Assembly: GCA_963799065.1 (NCBI GenBank)
Contig: CAWCVJ010000001.1
Coordinates: forward strand, 1,550,001 to 1,614,000
DNA from: JAJPHW01 sp963799065
GTDB lineage: Bacteria > Acidobacteriota > Terriglobia > Terriglobales > Acidobacteriaceae
Reading direction: 5' to 3'
Length of the DNA: 64,000 bases
The notes under the pieces are model-generated. The model searched no databases. It worked only from the letters and a program-made list of their open reading frames with translations, and was not told the origin of the DNA. Shown piece by piece: positions 41,437-51,275 of the stretch; the first letter of the stretch is position 1, and every line of letters begins with the position of its first letter. A program made the translations under genes and the position numbers.

Positions 41437-43461
41437 CTACTTGTTCTTCGGCGCCTCAAACGGCTTCTGCAAATACGCCCGCGCCTCATCCAGCGCACCT
41501 TGCGTATTGTCATTCGTCTGCAAAGCCTGACGATATTCATTCGTAGCCCGCTCGCGCTGTCCGGTGGTATCGAAAATTTTTCCCAGCTGGACATGGCTCC
41601 AAACTTCCGTCCATCGCGGATCGCCATCGCCATTCAAAGCCTCGCGATACGCATTCGCCGACGCCTGATAATTCTTCTGTTGGAAAAATACTTCTGCAAT
41701 CCGGTAATGAGCCAGCGAACTGTTCTTGTTTACTTCAAGCGCCTTATTGAATTCCGCCAAAGCGCCCGCCAGATCGCCCTGCTGCACCAAAGCCTGACCG
41801 CGCATGATCGAGGCCCGCAGCTTCACATCCACAGAATTTTTCAAGACGTGATTATCAGGATCAACCGAAATGCGCCGCGGCTTGCCAAAAGTCTCCACCG
41901 TAAACGCCGAGTCCGTACCGACAACATCGATCTTCTTCTCCTCAGTTTTGCCGTCCGTATCAATGCGCAACTCAACCGGCATGCGAAAGAGATCGAGATC
42001 CTGGTTGATTTGCCCGACCACGCGAAATCCTTTGTTATTGCCCAGGCGATACACCGTGTACTTGGTCTTGAACTCCGGCGCGCCCGTCGAATCGATCCAT
42101 TGCGAGAAAAACCAGGTCAGCCTGTCTCCATAATTCTTCTCCGCGATTGCCTCGAAGTCGTCGGTGGTCGCCGACTTGCCTGCATATTGCGACGCGAACT
42201 CGCGCATGGTTGCGTCATACTTTTCATTTCCGATGATCCAGCGCAGCATGTGCAGAATCATCGCTCCCTTGTCCGTCATCAGCGACTGGAACTCTGGAGA
42301 ATAAGAATCCAGCTTGCCCGCGCTCGCCATCGGCACCGCATCATAGGCGAGCGCGCCAACGGACATATCTTTGACAACTTCCTCAAGCCCAGCCGTGCCC
42401 GCCGCCTGTTCCACATACCGCGCCTCGGAGTAGCGCGCAAAGCCATCGCTGATCCACCAATCGTTCAACGACGCCGGACTCACCGACGCGCCCCACCACT
42501 GATGCGCAATCGTATTGGCCAACAAACGATAATTCACCTTCTGCGTAAAAGCCCGACTGGCCATCGCCGCCAGCCCCGGAGCCCATGCCGAAGGCACGGT
42601 ATCGTCCGGCAACTCGACCACGCGCAACGTCGTCGAAGGCGCAGGCCCATAGAGCGTGATGTAATAAGTGAATTCCTTTACCGCAGTCTCCGCATAAAGC
42701 GAGGCTAAATCCTGATGCGTCGGCTTCAGGTAAACATGAAGGTCAAGCCCGGCATCGTCGCTCTTGAACTCCTGAAATGCTCCGACCACGATGGTTCCCG
42801 GAAAACTCGGCTTCGTCCACACAAACGTATAAGTCTTAGTCGGCTCAGCAGGCGCGGGCAACTTCTTGTTCACCGACGTCGCAGCCTCGCTCTCATCGCC
42901 ACTCCCAATCGCCATCATGTGCAGTGGCACCGTGATATTTATCGTCGCCGTAAAACGATTGATCCCATACGCGTTCACAGGAAACCACCGTCCGGCATAC
43001 AAAAGATAGCTCGTGTCCTCGCTGACGTAGGCCAGCTTCAATCCCTGAACTGGACTATCGTCGCCTGAACTGAGTTCGCCTTCATACTCAAAAGTCAGAA
43101 TCATCGACGAATCTTTGGGCAGATCGTTGGCCAATGAAACGCGGATGGACGAATCCTGCGGAAGGCGTTCGGCGGAAAGCAGATTGCCCTTGTCGTCGGT
43201 CACCTTGGTGACGCGAAGATCGTTATGCAGCTCGAAAGTCGCCACGTTCAGATTTTCGAGGGCGGTGAACTTCACCCGCGCCCGAGCCGAAAGCCTGTGC
43301 GTCGACGGCGTCACCACCGCATCAATCTGATAATCGTTGACCTGCAAATGCATGCGTTCAGCGGCGAGAAGCGGCGTCGGCCGCGCCCCGAAAGCGAATG
43401 CAAACATTAGAAAAAAAGAAAATAAAACGACCCGTCGGACGTACTGCGGGCAAAATGACAT
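41437..43461 (-). CDS. M1-family aminopeptidase-like pseudoenzyme with TPR tail
   Basis: A 674-residue protein with a signal-type N-terminus (RRVVLFSFFLMFAFAF) and the M1 N-terminal saddle and catalytic-type domains (about 40-480). C-terminal TPR repeats follow (about 555-665, ARASIMRGQALVQQG-like segments). The motif normally reading HEXXH (family HELAHQWWG) is NTIAHQWWG: the first zinc His and the catalytic Glu are replaced. The zinc-binding NEGFA reads SDGFA, and no GAMEN substrate-binding motif is seen. It is therefore predicted not to be an active metallopeptidase. An AGGAGA ribosome site supports the ATG at 43461. Cotranscription with lpxB upstream is likely. Confidence 0.8.
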   Translation of the reverse strand: MSFCPQYVRRVVLFSFFLMFAFAFGARPTPLLAAERMHLQVNDYQIDAVVTPSTHRLSARARVKFTALENLNVATFELHNDLRVTKVTDDKGNLLSAERLPQDSSIRVSLANDLPKDSSMILTFEYEGELSSGDDSPVQGLKLAYVSEDTSYLLYAGRWFPVNAYGINRFTATINITVPLHMMAIGSGDESEAATSVNKKLPAPAEPTKTYTFVWTKPSFPGTIVVGAFQEFKSDDAGLDLHVYLKPTHQDLASLYAETAVKEFTYYITLYGPAPSTTLRVVELPDDTVPSAWAPGLAAMASRAFTQKVNYRLLANTIAHQWWGASVSPASLNDWWISDGFARYSEARYVEQAAGTAGLEEVVKDMSVGALAYDAVPMASAGKLDSYSPEFQSLMTDKGAMILHMLRWIIGNEKYDATMREFASQYAGKSATTDDFEAIAEKNYGDRLTWFFSQWIDSTGAPEFKTKYTVYRLGNNKGFRVVGQINQDLDLFRMPVELRIDTDGKTEEKKIDVVGTDSAFTVETFGKPRRISVDPDNHVLKNSVDVKLRASIMRGQALVQQGDLAGALAEFNKALEVNKNSSLAHYRIAEVFFQQKNYQASANAYREALNGDGDPRWTEVWSHVQLGKIFDTTGQRERATNEYRQALQTNDNTQGALDEARAYLQKPFEAPKNK

Positions 43462-43534
43462 TCCCAACGTTCTCCTCGACAATGCCTTCGGTATGATGAA
43501 GATTGTCCCTTAAAAGATGCTGAGGCCACAACAG

Positions 43535-44689
43535 TTAGCAAGAATTTGGCGCGCGCCCGGCCAGCTCGAGCGCCACTTCTGCAGCTCGCTCCGCGGCGGA
43601 TTGCCCCTGCTTCCCGCTGCGCAAGAGTCTGCGGACACGATTCAAACCCGCTATCTGACGCTCGCGCGCCGGCCCATCCGCAATAATTTCGCGCAAATGC
43701 CCGACCGCTCTCGCCGCGGTGAAGTCCTGCTGGATCAACTCCGGCACAACTTGTTCTCCCGCAATCAAATTGACCATGGCGAAAAACGGCACCTTCACCC
43801 GCGATTTGCCAAGCAAATAAGTCAGCGGCGAAACCCGATACACCATAACGAACGGCATCCCGATCAAAGCCGCCTCGACCGTCGCCGTTCCGCTCGCCAC
43901 GATCCCGGCCCGCGCGTGTAGCAAAGCCGGCAACGCTTCCGGAACTAAGTGAATGCCGCTCCGTCCCACAATCCCTGACAGAAACTCCCGATTCAGCGTC
44001 GGCGCAACCGGCAGCAAGTATTCGTGATCCGCTCCCAGTAACCTTGCCGACTGCAATATCTCAGGCAGATTCATCTGCACTTCTTTCCTGCGGCTGCCAG
44101 GCATCAGGACAATCCAATGCTTCGCCGGATCAAGCCCATGCTCCACGGCATAATCCTCGCGGCGAATCGCAGGCTTGGCCAAATCCGCCAACGGATGCCC
44201 CACAAATTCCGCATCGACTCCGCGATCGCGATAAAACTTTTCCTCGAATGGAAAGATAACCAGACCCTTGTCCACATAGCGCCGCAACAAGCGAACCCGC
44301 CCCTGCCGCCACGCCCAAAACTGCGGACAAACGTAATACACCACCGGAACGCCCATCCGCGTCATGGCCCGCGCCACCCGCCAATTAAACGCGGGAGAAT
44401 CGATGACTACAGCAACTTCAGGCTTCCGTTTCGCAGCCTCACCGATGAGCCGCCGATACAACCCCCAAATTTTCGGCAAGTGGCCAAGAATTTCCGTGAT
44501 GCCCACAACGGCCAAATCCCTGCTATCAACAACGATGTCGCAGCCCGCCGCCCGCATGCGCTCCCCGCCCGCGCCGAAACACACCACGCCGGGATCGAGT
44601 CTCCGCAGCGCCGCAATCAACTGCGCCCCATACATCTCTCCCGAAGCCTCGCCCGCAGAAATCAGAATCCGCACAAAGCATTCTTGCAT
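43535..44689 (-). CDS. lpxB: lipid-A-disaccharide synthase
   Basis: Joins UDP-2,3-diacylglucosamine and 2,3-diacylglucosamine-1-phosphate to the lipid A disaccharide core at the inner face of the cytoplasmic membrane. About 384 residues with the family motifs SAGEASGEMYGA, GAGGERM, VVIDSPAFNWRVA, YYVCPQFWAWRQGR and FEEKFYRDRGV, with FVGHPLAD. The ATG at 44689 is chosen; a GTG five codons inside also starts at the conserved domain. It shows that the cell makes lipid A-based LPS, consistent with kdsA. Confidence 0.95.
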   Translation of the reverse strand: MQECFVRILISAGEASGEMYGAQLIAALRRLDPGVVCFGAGGERMRAAGCDIVVDSRDLAVVGITEILGHLPKIWGLYRRLIGEAAKRKPEVAVVIDSPAFNWRVARAMTRMGVPVVYYVCPQFWAWRQGRVRLLRRYVDKGLVIFPFEEKFYRDRGVDAEFVGHPLADLAKPAIRREDYAVEHGLDPAKHWIVLMPGSRRKEVQMNLPEILQSARLLGADHEYLLPVAPTLNREFLSGIVGRSGIHLVPEALPALLHARAGIVASGTATVEAALIGMPFVMVYRVSPLTYLLGKSRVKVPFFAMVNLIAGEQVVPELIQQDFTAARAVGHLREIIADGPARERQIAGLNRVRRLLRSGKQGQSAAERAAEVALELAGRAPNSC

Positions 44690-44799
44690 ACGTGAACATG
44701 GACCAACCCGGCAACACATGGCCTCATGATTGGAACTCCAGAAAGACGTTCTCTGTGGATTTCCCCCTGTGATCCCCTATTTCCTGTGTGGTAAGGCAC

Positions 44800-45957
44800 C
44801 TAGCCCGACAATTGCGGAACCGCGATGAACCGCTGAAACACTTCATTGGACAACAACTTCCCGCGCTCCGTAAGCCGCACCCAGCCATCTCGCTGGTCAA
44901 GCAATCCAAGCGCAGTCAACTCTCCGGCAACCCGCAAATACTCTCCCAGGTCATCCTCAAACTTAACCTCGATCTCCGCCAAACAAACCCCGCGCATCAA
45001 TCGCAGACCTAGGAAAAAAGTCTCCTCCAATGCTTCCCGCCGCGAGACCGAATGACGCTCGACCGCATGATTCGCCACATACCCTTCCAGTGATTCGGGA
45101 TTGCAGAATCGCACCCCGTCTCCACTCTCGCGAAGCATGGAGTGAGCATCCACGCCAAATCCCAGGTATGGCTGCCGGTTCCAATACTTCAAATTGTGCC
45201 GAGACGTAAAGCCCTCGCGCGCGAAATTCGAGATTTCGTATTGCGAAATTCCCGCCGCCGACAATCGCTGACACGCCACCTCATACATACTCGCAGTCAA
45301 ATCCTCGTCGGGAACATGATGCGCGTGATAGCGCGTACCACCCGCAATCAATTCACGACCGAGACGCGAGTCATCATCCACCTCGAGCATATAGACGCTG
45401 AGGTGAGGCACTCCGGTCGCAACCGCCTCGTCGAGGGACAATTGCCAGCTCTCGACCGTCTGATGAGGCAGTCCTGCAATCAAGTCCACGCCGATATTGG
45501 AAATTCCCGCATCGCGCAAGCGCGCAATGTCGGCCAGCACGATCGTCCGCGTATGCAGACGCCCTACTGACGACGACTCTCGATCGACAAAAGACTGCAC
45601 TCCCAAGCTGACTCGATTCACTCCGCATCGCACCAACGTCCGCACCCACTCTTGCGAAAGCGTGCCCGGCGCACACTCGACTGTTATTTCCGTTTCGGGC
45701 AAAAGTTGGAAATTATGGCGAATTGCCTCGAATATCTGCTCCAGTTGTGTAGTATCCAGAACAGTGGGTGTGCCTCCACCGAAAAAGATGGAGTCGGCCT
45801 CGGGCTTGGCGACAAAAGCACGACTACGAGCGATCTCGTGACACACGCGTTCCGTGTACTCTTGATAACGGGCCCGGGAAAAGACCCCGGACGCAAAATT
45901 GCAGAAGCTGCACTTGGTGCGGCAGAACGGAATGGACACGTAAAGACCGAGGGGCAT
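44800..45957 (-). CDS. hemW: HemW-type radical SAM protein
   Basis: A 385-residue radical S-adenosylmethionine protein, formerly annotated as oxygen-independent coproporphyrinogen III oxidase. The cluster motif is CRTKCSFCNF (residues 12-21, CxxxCxxC), with FFGGGTPTVLD and a C-terminal domain KERTFFLGLRLM-like. HemW proteins are haem chaperones. It is divergent from the fabF-type gene with only 38 bp between starts. It is followed, 110 bp on, by lpxB on the same strand. Confidence 0.92.
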   Translation of the reverse strand: MPLGLYVSIPFCRTKCSFCNFASGVFSRARYQEYTERVCHEIARSRAFVAKPEADSIFFGGGTPTVLDTTQLEQIFEAIRHNFQLLPETEITVECAPGTLSQEWVRTLVRCGVNRVSLGVQSFVDRESSSVGRLHTRTIVLADIARLRDAGISNIGVDLIAGLPHQTVESWQLSLDEAVATGVPHLSVYMLEVDDDSRLGRELIAGGTRYHAHHVPDEDLTASMYEVACQRLSAAGISQYEISNFAREGFTSRHNLKYWNRQPYLGFGVDAHSMLRESGDGVRFCNPESLEGYVANHAVERHSVSRREALEETFFLGLRLMRGVCLAEIEVKFEDDLGEYLRVAGELTALGLLDQRDGWVRLTERGKLLSNEVFQRFIAVPQLSG

Positions 45958-45995
45958 ACTGCTTCATTATCCCACCGGGCATCGCAAACCTATCT

Positions 45996-47246
45996 ATGAC
46001 ACCTCGCGTCGTGATCACCGGTATCGGAGTCGTAAGTCCCAATGGAATAGGAACAGCCGCATTTAGCGACGCAATTTTCGCCGGCGAGTCGGGAGTCAAG
46101 CGCATCCAGCGCTTCGACCCATCGTCGCTTCCCGTACAGATCGCGGGCGAGATCCCAGAGTTCGATGAACTGGCCTACGTCGATGCCCGCGAACGCAAAC
46201 ATGTCTCTCGCGTAGTGCCACTGGCGGTGGCCGCGTCAGGACAGGCGATTAAAGATGCCGGCTTGAATCCCGAAGCGATGTCGATGGAAGAAAAGCGCGA
46301 GATCGGGATCATCCTCGGGACCGGTGGCGGAGCGCAGGAATTTTCCGAGGAGCAATACCGCCTCTGGCACTCCGGACACATTAAGCAGGTCAGCCTATTC
46401 TGCATCCCCAGCGGAACCATGGGCACGATTCCCAGCGAAGTCAGTATGCGCTTCGGCTTCCGCGGCTACAGCCACGTCGTCACCGCAGGTTGCACGTCGT
46501 CGACTGATGCGATCGGCTACGCCTTCCAGCACATTCAAGCTGGCGTGCAACCAATGTTCCTTGCTGGCGGCGTCGATGCGCCCATTACTCCCGGAATCAT
46601 CAAAGGGTACTCTCTATTGCGCGCCCTCACCCAACGCTGGAACAACGAACCGGAGCGCGCCTCGCGACCGTTCTCCGCCGACCGAGACGGCTTCGTTCTA
46701 GCGGAAGGCTCATGGATGTTCCTGCTCGAAAACTACGAACACGCAAAGGCCCGCGGCGCTAAAATCTACGCGGAGATCGCAGGCTACGGATCGACCTGCG
46801 AAGCTTTTCATCGCGTCCGCATGAGCGACTCGCCGGACGAGCCGGCTCGCGCCATCACGCTCGCCATGGACGAGGCTGCCATCCCGCCCTCCGCGATCGA
46901 CTACGTGAGTCTTCACGGCACCTCGACCGAAATGAACGACCGCGTCGAAACCATGGCGGTCAAACAAGCTCTCGGCAAGCGCGCCCCACAGATCCCGATG
47001 TCAGGCTTGAAATCTCAAATCGGCCACGCCCAGGGTGCCTGCGGATCGGCCAGTGTCGCCGCCACTCTCCTGGCCATGGAGCATGGCAAAATTCCACCGA
47101 CCATAAATCTGGATAAGTCCGACCCGGAATGTGACCTGGACTACGTCCCCGAAGCAGGACGCCAAGCCTCCATCGAATACGCTCTTTGCAACTGCGTGGG
47201 CTTTGGCTCTAAGAACTCGGCTCTCGTCCTCAGAAAGGTCGCTTGA
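45996..47246 (+). CDS. fabF: beta-ketoacyl-ACP synthase II (KAS II type)
   Basis: A 416-residue condensing enzyme of fatty-acid or polyketide synthesis. The catalytic triad motifs are TAGCTSSTDAIG (Cys about 167), LHGTSTEMND (His about 308) and SGLKSQIGHAQGACG (Lys and His about 337-343). The usual GHTLGAAG is replaced by GHAQGACG. It has no accA or acpP neighbour, so it could be a secondary KAS. The start codon is MTPRVVITG; an open upstream frame is rejected because it overlaps hemW antisense. Confidence 0.9.
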   Translation: MTPRVVITGIGVVSPNGIGTAAFSDAIFAGESGVKRIQRFDPSSLPVQIAGEIPEFDELAYVDARERKHVSRVVPLAVAASGQAIKDAGLNPEAMSMEEKREIGIILGTGGGAQEFSEEQYRLWHSGHIKQVSLFCIPSGTMGTIPSEVSMRFGFRGYSHVVTAGCTSSTDAIGYAFQHIQAGVQPMFLAGGVDAPITPGIIKGYSLLRALTQRWNNEPERASRPFSADRDGFVLAEGSWMFLLENYEHAKARGAKIYAEIAGYGSTCEAFHRVRMSDSPDEPARAITLAMDEAAIPPSAIDYVSLHGTSTEMNDRVETMAVKQALGKRAPQIPMSGLKSQIGHAQGACGSASVAATLLAMEHGKIPPTINLDKSDPECDLDYVPEAGRQASIEYALCNCVGFGSKNSALVLRKVA

Positions 47247-47295
47247 ATTGTAGGAGCAGGCGTCCCTGTTCGTGCGGGGCTACCAAAATAAGATA

Positions 47296-48207
47296 CTAAA
47301 ACGCCTGCGCCGCATACCCTGAGATCTCCGTCTCCGTCTCATAATCCCCGACCACTTGGCGATGGTCGTTGATTCCTCCGATGCGCGTGAGCTCGTGTTT
47401 TCGGTTATCGTAGCTGAAAAAATAATACTGTCCTTTACTCAGAACCCCGCCGTACTCGACTTCCGAACTCCCATGTGTCTTATCGACCGTTATGGAAACC
47501 TCGCCAAGGTTATTGATTCCGCTGGCATAGCTGTCGGTATAACCCGGCGCATCGATCTTTGTGTAGTTCGTTCCATCAAAAATATAAGCGCTGTAGATGG
47601 CGTTCGCGTTGGCGGCGGTGATCGAAATCGTCCCTGAATTATTAATGCCCGTTGCGGACGTGAATGTGGAACCAGGGACGCTCAAGGTCGTGTAAGTGCT
47701 CCCATCGAAAACGAATCCGAGCTGGGCGCAAAGTCCGCACTTAAGATATCCTCCGACGATTTCGCCTCTGTCGTTAATGCCGCTCGCCCCCGAAATCGCC
47801 CCAACCCCTATATCGGTAAAGGTTCCTTTGTCGTATAAGAAACCGTGGTTATTACCGTTCGGCAGGGTGTATTCGCCGACGATTTGTCCACTCGAATTGA
47901 CGCCCTCGCAAAGCGTGGCGATGCCCTTCGGATTGTCGATGGTCGTCACCACACCGTCGGAGATCTCGAATCCGTGAAATACTCCGCTGGAATCGGAATA
48001 CCACCCCACCACGACACCGGAGTTGTTAATGCCAGTCGCAACAGTGGCCAACTCGCCAGGCAGGACGATATTCCTGAACTTAATGTTGAACGTCGGAGTC
48101 TGTGCCGCAGCCAAACAGCTGAGCGCGACCATCACCCCGCACAGCTGCGTCGCTACGTTACTTACTAACCGCACTGGTCGCTTCCGCTGAGAAAATATTT
48201 TCGTCAT
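47296..48207 (-). CDS. secreted HAF-repeat protein
   Basis: A 303-residue protein with a signal peptide (GVMVALSCLAAAQ). It has at least five repeats of about 45 residues of the HAF extracellular type (GINNSGVVVGWYSDSSGVFH, VNSSGQIVGEYTLPNGNNHG, INDRGEIVGGYLKCG, INNLGEVSITV). These repeats form small beta-sheet units; the function is unknown. The GGGAG ribosome site fixes the ATG at 48207. It is divergent from the GH63 gene. Confidence 0.8.
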   Translation of the reverse strand: MTKIFSQRKRPVRLVSNVATQLCGVMVALSCLAAAQTPTFNIKFRNIVLPGELATVATGINNSGVVVGWYSDSSGVFHGFEISDGVVTTIDNPKGIATLCEGVNSSGQIVGEYTLPNGNNHGFLYDKGTFTDIGVGAISGASGINDRGEIVGGYLKCGLCAQLGFVFDGSTYTTLSVPGSTFTSATGINNSGTISITAANANAIYSAYIFDGTNYTKIDAPGYTDSYASGINNLGEVSITVDKTHGSSEVEYGGVLSKGQYYFFSYDNRKHELTRIGGINDHRQVVGDYETETEISGYAAQAF

Positions 48208-48426
48208 TGTGGTCTCCCGGCTCACTTTTTTCCACCCAGATATTCTCACGAAATTCCGGGTCTGGCGAGGGATTAGGCAAGTCTCGACAAACATTCTCCA
48301 GAATTCCGGCGAAAAAAACCTTGGAAAGCCAACCCATGCTTCGTCCTCTCGTGCGAGGACACACCGCAATTTTCTTCGTAACATTCCCCACATTGGGTAT
48401 TCTGAAAGCAGAGGCTTTCCGAACCA

Positions 48427-51066
48427 ATGACGCAGGAAGAGATTCGGCTTGCAGAAAATACCCAGCGCAAGGTTTACTGGCAGCGCTGGGGCTCCTACCT
48501 GAGCGAGCGCGCCTGGGGTACAGTGCGTGAGGATTACAGCGCCGACGGCGAAGCTTGGACGTACTTTCCTCACGATCACGCCCGTTCCCGCGTCTATCGC
48601 TGGAATGAGGACGGGATTGCCGGAATCTGCGACCGCCACCAATACATCTGCTTCGCGCTGGCAATGTGGAACGAGCGCGATTCCATCCTTAAGGAGCGCC
48701 TGTTCGGCCTGGGCGGTCACGAGGGCAATCACGGAGAAGACGTCAAAGAGCAGTACTTTTATCTCGACAACACGCCAACGCACTCTTACATGAAGTATCT
48801 GTACAAATATCCGCAGACAGCTTTTCCTTACGAACAACTGCTGGAGGAAAATCGCAAGCGCGACAAGCTCCAGCCGGAATTCGAGCTGCTCGATACCGGC
48901 GTATTCAATGAGAACCGCTACTTCGATGTGCAGGTGGAATACGCCAAACTGGACTCGGAAGATATCTTTATTAAAATCACGGCTTCGAATCGCGGACCAG
49001 AAGCTGCGAGGCTCCATCTGCTGCCCACCATCTGGTTCCGCAACACCTGGTCATGGGGAGACAAAGAAACTCGCGCTGAACTCCGGCAGACGAGTCCGAA
49101 ATCACCCATCGTTGAACTGAACTGTGCCGAATACACGCCGCGATATTTATTTCTCGAAAAGCCCGACGAGTTGCTCTTCACCGAAAACGAGACCAACTTC
49201 CAACGCCTTTTTGGAAGCCCGAACACGGCGCCTTACGTCAAAGACGCCTTTGATTCCTACCTGGTTCACGGCGTCAAAGACGCCGTAAATCCCGAACACA
49301 TCGGGACCAAAGCCGCAGGACTTTACCGGCTGACGCTCGCCGCCGGCGAGAGCCGCGTGATCCGCCTCCGCTTCACCGACGATAGGGCTTTGACCAACTC
49401 CGCTTTCGACGCCTTTGATTCGACATTTGCGGTTCGACGCCAAGATGCCGACGAGTTTTACACTACCGTGATTCCGGACCACCTCACGCCCGACGGCAAG
49501 AACGTCATGCGCCAGGGATTCGCGGGGATGTTGTGGAACAAGCAGTTCTACCATTACGAAGTGAAGCGCTGGCTGGAGGGCGATCCCAACTATCCCCCCC
49601 CTCCGCCGGAGCGGCTTCACGGACGCAATCATGACTGGGGGCATTTGTTCAATTCCGATGTCATTTCCATGCCCGATAAATGGGAGTATCCCTGGTATGC
49701 GGTGTGGGATCTGGCGTTTCACACGGTAGCGCTGGCGTTGGTTGACGCGGAGTTCGCTAAAGAACAACTTATCCTGCTCCTGCGCGAGTGGTACATGCAC
49801 CCCAGCGGGAAGCTACCCTCGTACGAGTGGCGCTTCGGCGACGTCAACCCTCCAGTTCACGCCTGGGCTGCGTTGCGAGTTTACAAAATCGAACGAAAAC
49901 GAACGGGTAAGGGCGACCGCGATTTTCTGAAAAGGATATTTCACAAGCTGCTGCTGAACTTCACCTGGTGGGTCAATCGAAAAGACACGGAGGGGATGAA
50001 TATTTTCCAGGGCGGTTTTCTCGGCCTCGATAACATCGGAGTGTTCGATCGTAGCGCGCCGCTGCCGACCGGCGGCTTCATCGAACAATCCGACGGGACC
50101 AGTTGGATGGCCATGTACACCCTCAACCTGCTGGCCATCGCGCTCGAATTAGCCAGGGAAGAACCGGTCTATGAAGACGTAGCCAGTAAATTCTGGGAGC
50201 ACTTCATCTACATCGCCCACGCAATGCAACATCGCGGCGACGATCACATTGGCCTATGGGACGAGCAAGACGGCTTCTTCTATGACGTCCTGAAGCTGCC
50301 CAACGGGGCTCACTTCCCACTCAAGATTCGGTCCACGGTCGGACTGATTCCATTGTTCGCAGTGGAAACCCTGGAGCCGGAGTTGCTCAATCGCCTTCCC
50401 GGATTCAAGCGCCGCCTTAACTGGTTTCTGGAAAACCGCCCTGACCTCACTTCCAACGTCGCGTGCATGAGTACGCCGGGGCGCGGCGAACGCCGCCTGC
50501 TCTCCATCGCGGGAGAAAAAGAGTTGCGCAGCATTCTGAAGTACATGCTCGACGAACGCGAATTTCTTTCGCCTTATGGCATTCGCTCGCTCTCGCAATA
50601 TCACCGGCGGCATCCTTACGAGCTTCCGCTGCCCGATGGCACTCGCACCGTGGCCTACGATCCGGCCGAATCAACCACGGGTATGTTCGGAGGCAATTCC
50701 AACTGGCGCGGACCGATTTGGTTTCCCATGAACATTTTGCTGATCGAGTCGCTGCAACGCTTCCATCATTATTTTGGCGATTCGTTTACCGTCGAATTCC
50801 CCACCGGATCGGGGCAGCAGATGAACTTGTCAGATGTCGCCAGCGAACTCTCCCGCCGGTTGACCCGCATCTTTCTGCAAGACTACAAAGGCGAGCGTCC
50901 GGCGCTAGCGGGACAAGAGCAGTTTCGCACCGATCCGCACTGGAAAGATCTCGTTCTATTTTATGAATACTTCCACGGCGACACGGGCTTGGGCCTCGGC
51001 GCAAGCCACCAGACAGGCTGGACCGGTCTGGTGACCAAGCTCCTGCAGCAGAGCGGGGTGAGCTAA
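48427..51066 (+). CDS. GH63-family glucosidase
   Basis: An 879-residue cytoplasmic enzyme of the GH63 (MGH1-like) clade with an (alpha/alpha)6 catalytic barrel. Landmarks are the N-terminal ERAWGTVREDYSADGEAW, HDHARSRVYRWNEDGIAG, a beta-rich middle domain, WYAVWDLAFHTVALA, DGTSWMAMYTLNLL and the C-terminal GGNSNWRGPIWFPMN. The conserved WDLAF and NWRGPIW acidic neighbours are as in GH63. Family members hydrolyse alpha-glucosides, including glucosylglycerate or oligosaccharides; this substrate is unknown. The start has a run-in of only 218 bp shared with the divergent HAF protein. Confidence 0.85.
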   Translation: MTQEEIRLAENTQRKVYWQRWGSYLSERAWGTVREDYSADGEAWTYFPHDHARSRVYRWNEDGIAGICDRHQYICFALAMWNERDSILKERLFGLGGHEGNHGEDVKEQYFYLDNTPTHSYMKYLYKYPQTAFPYEQLLEENRKRDKLQPEFELLDTGVFNENRYFDVQVEYAKLDSEDIFIKITASNRGPEAARLHLLPTIWFRNTWSWGDKETRAELRQTSPKSPIVELNCAEYTPRYLFLEKPDELLFTENETNFQRLFGSPNTAPYVKDAFDSYLVHGVKDAVNPEHIGTKAAGLYRLTLAAGESRVIRLRFTDDRALTNSAFDAFDSTFAVRRQDADEFYTTVIPDHLTPDGKNVMRQGFAGMLWNKQFYHYEVKRWLEGDPNYPPPPPERLHGRNHDWGHLFNSDVISMPDKWEYPWYAVWDLAFHTVALALVDAEFAKEQLILLLREWYMHPSGKLPSYEWRFGDVNPPVHAWAALRVYKIERKRTGKGDRDFLKRIFHKLLLNFTWWVNRKDTEGMNIFQGGFLGLDNIGVFDRSAPLPTGGFIEQSDGTSWMAMYTLNLLAIALELAREEPVYEDVASKFWEHFIYIAHAMQHRGDDHIGLWDEQDGFFYDVLKLPNGAHFPLKIRSTVGLIPLFAVETLEPELLNRLPGFKRRLNWFLENRPDLTSNVACMSTPGRGERRLLSIAGEKELRSILKYMLDEREFLSPYGIRSLSQYHRRHPYELPLPDGTRTVAYDPAESTTGMFGGNSNWRGPIWFPMNILLIESLQRFHHYFGDSFTVEFPTGSGQQMNLSDVASELSRRLTRIFLQDYKGERPALAGQEQFRTDPHWKDLVLFYEYFHGDTGLGLGASHQTGWTGLVTKLLQQSGVS

Positions 51067-51275
51067 GACCAAATTAGTCAGAGCAGCTCATGGACTCAGC
51101 TTGAAGCGACGAGGCTAATCGCGATTGCCGGATCGCAATTCAGATCTGGATCCTCTCTGAATCCTCGCCAAGCGCCAGAATGCCTCGGAACTTTTGGTTG
51201 AGCTGTGGAAGAGCGCCGTAGGATCGTGGAACGACGATTCGAGATGTCTCAGCTGAGTTGAGTGCTTGTCGTACT

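Noticed and set aside
41365..42708. Long open frame on the plus strand opposite the M1-like gene (447 codons)
   Set aside because: It is fully antisense to a well-supported gene, is Arg/His-rich and matches no family; such frames are expected in high-GC sequence.
47251..47290. Short region between fabF and the HAF gene as a possible terminator
   Set aside because: No convincing stem or T-run could be found.
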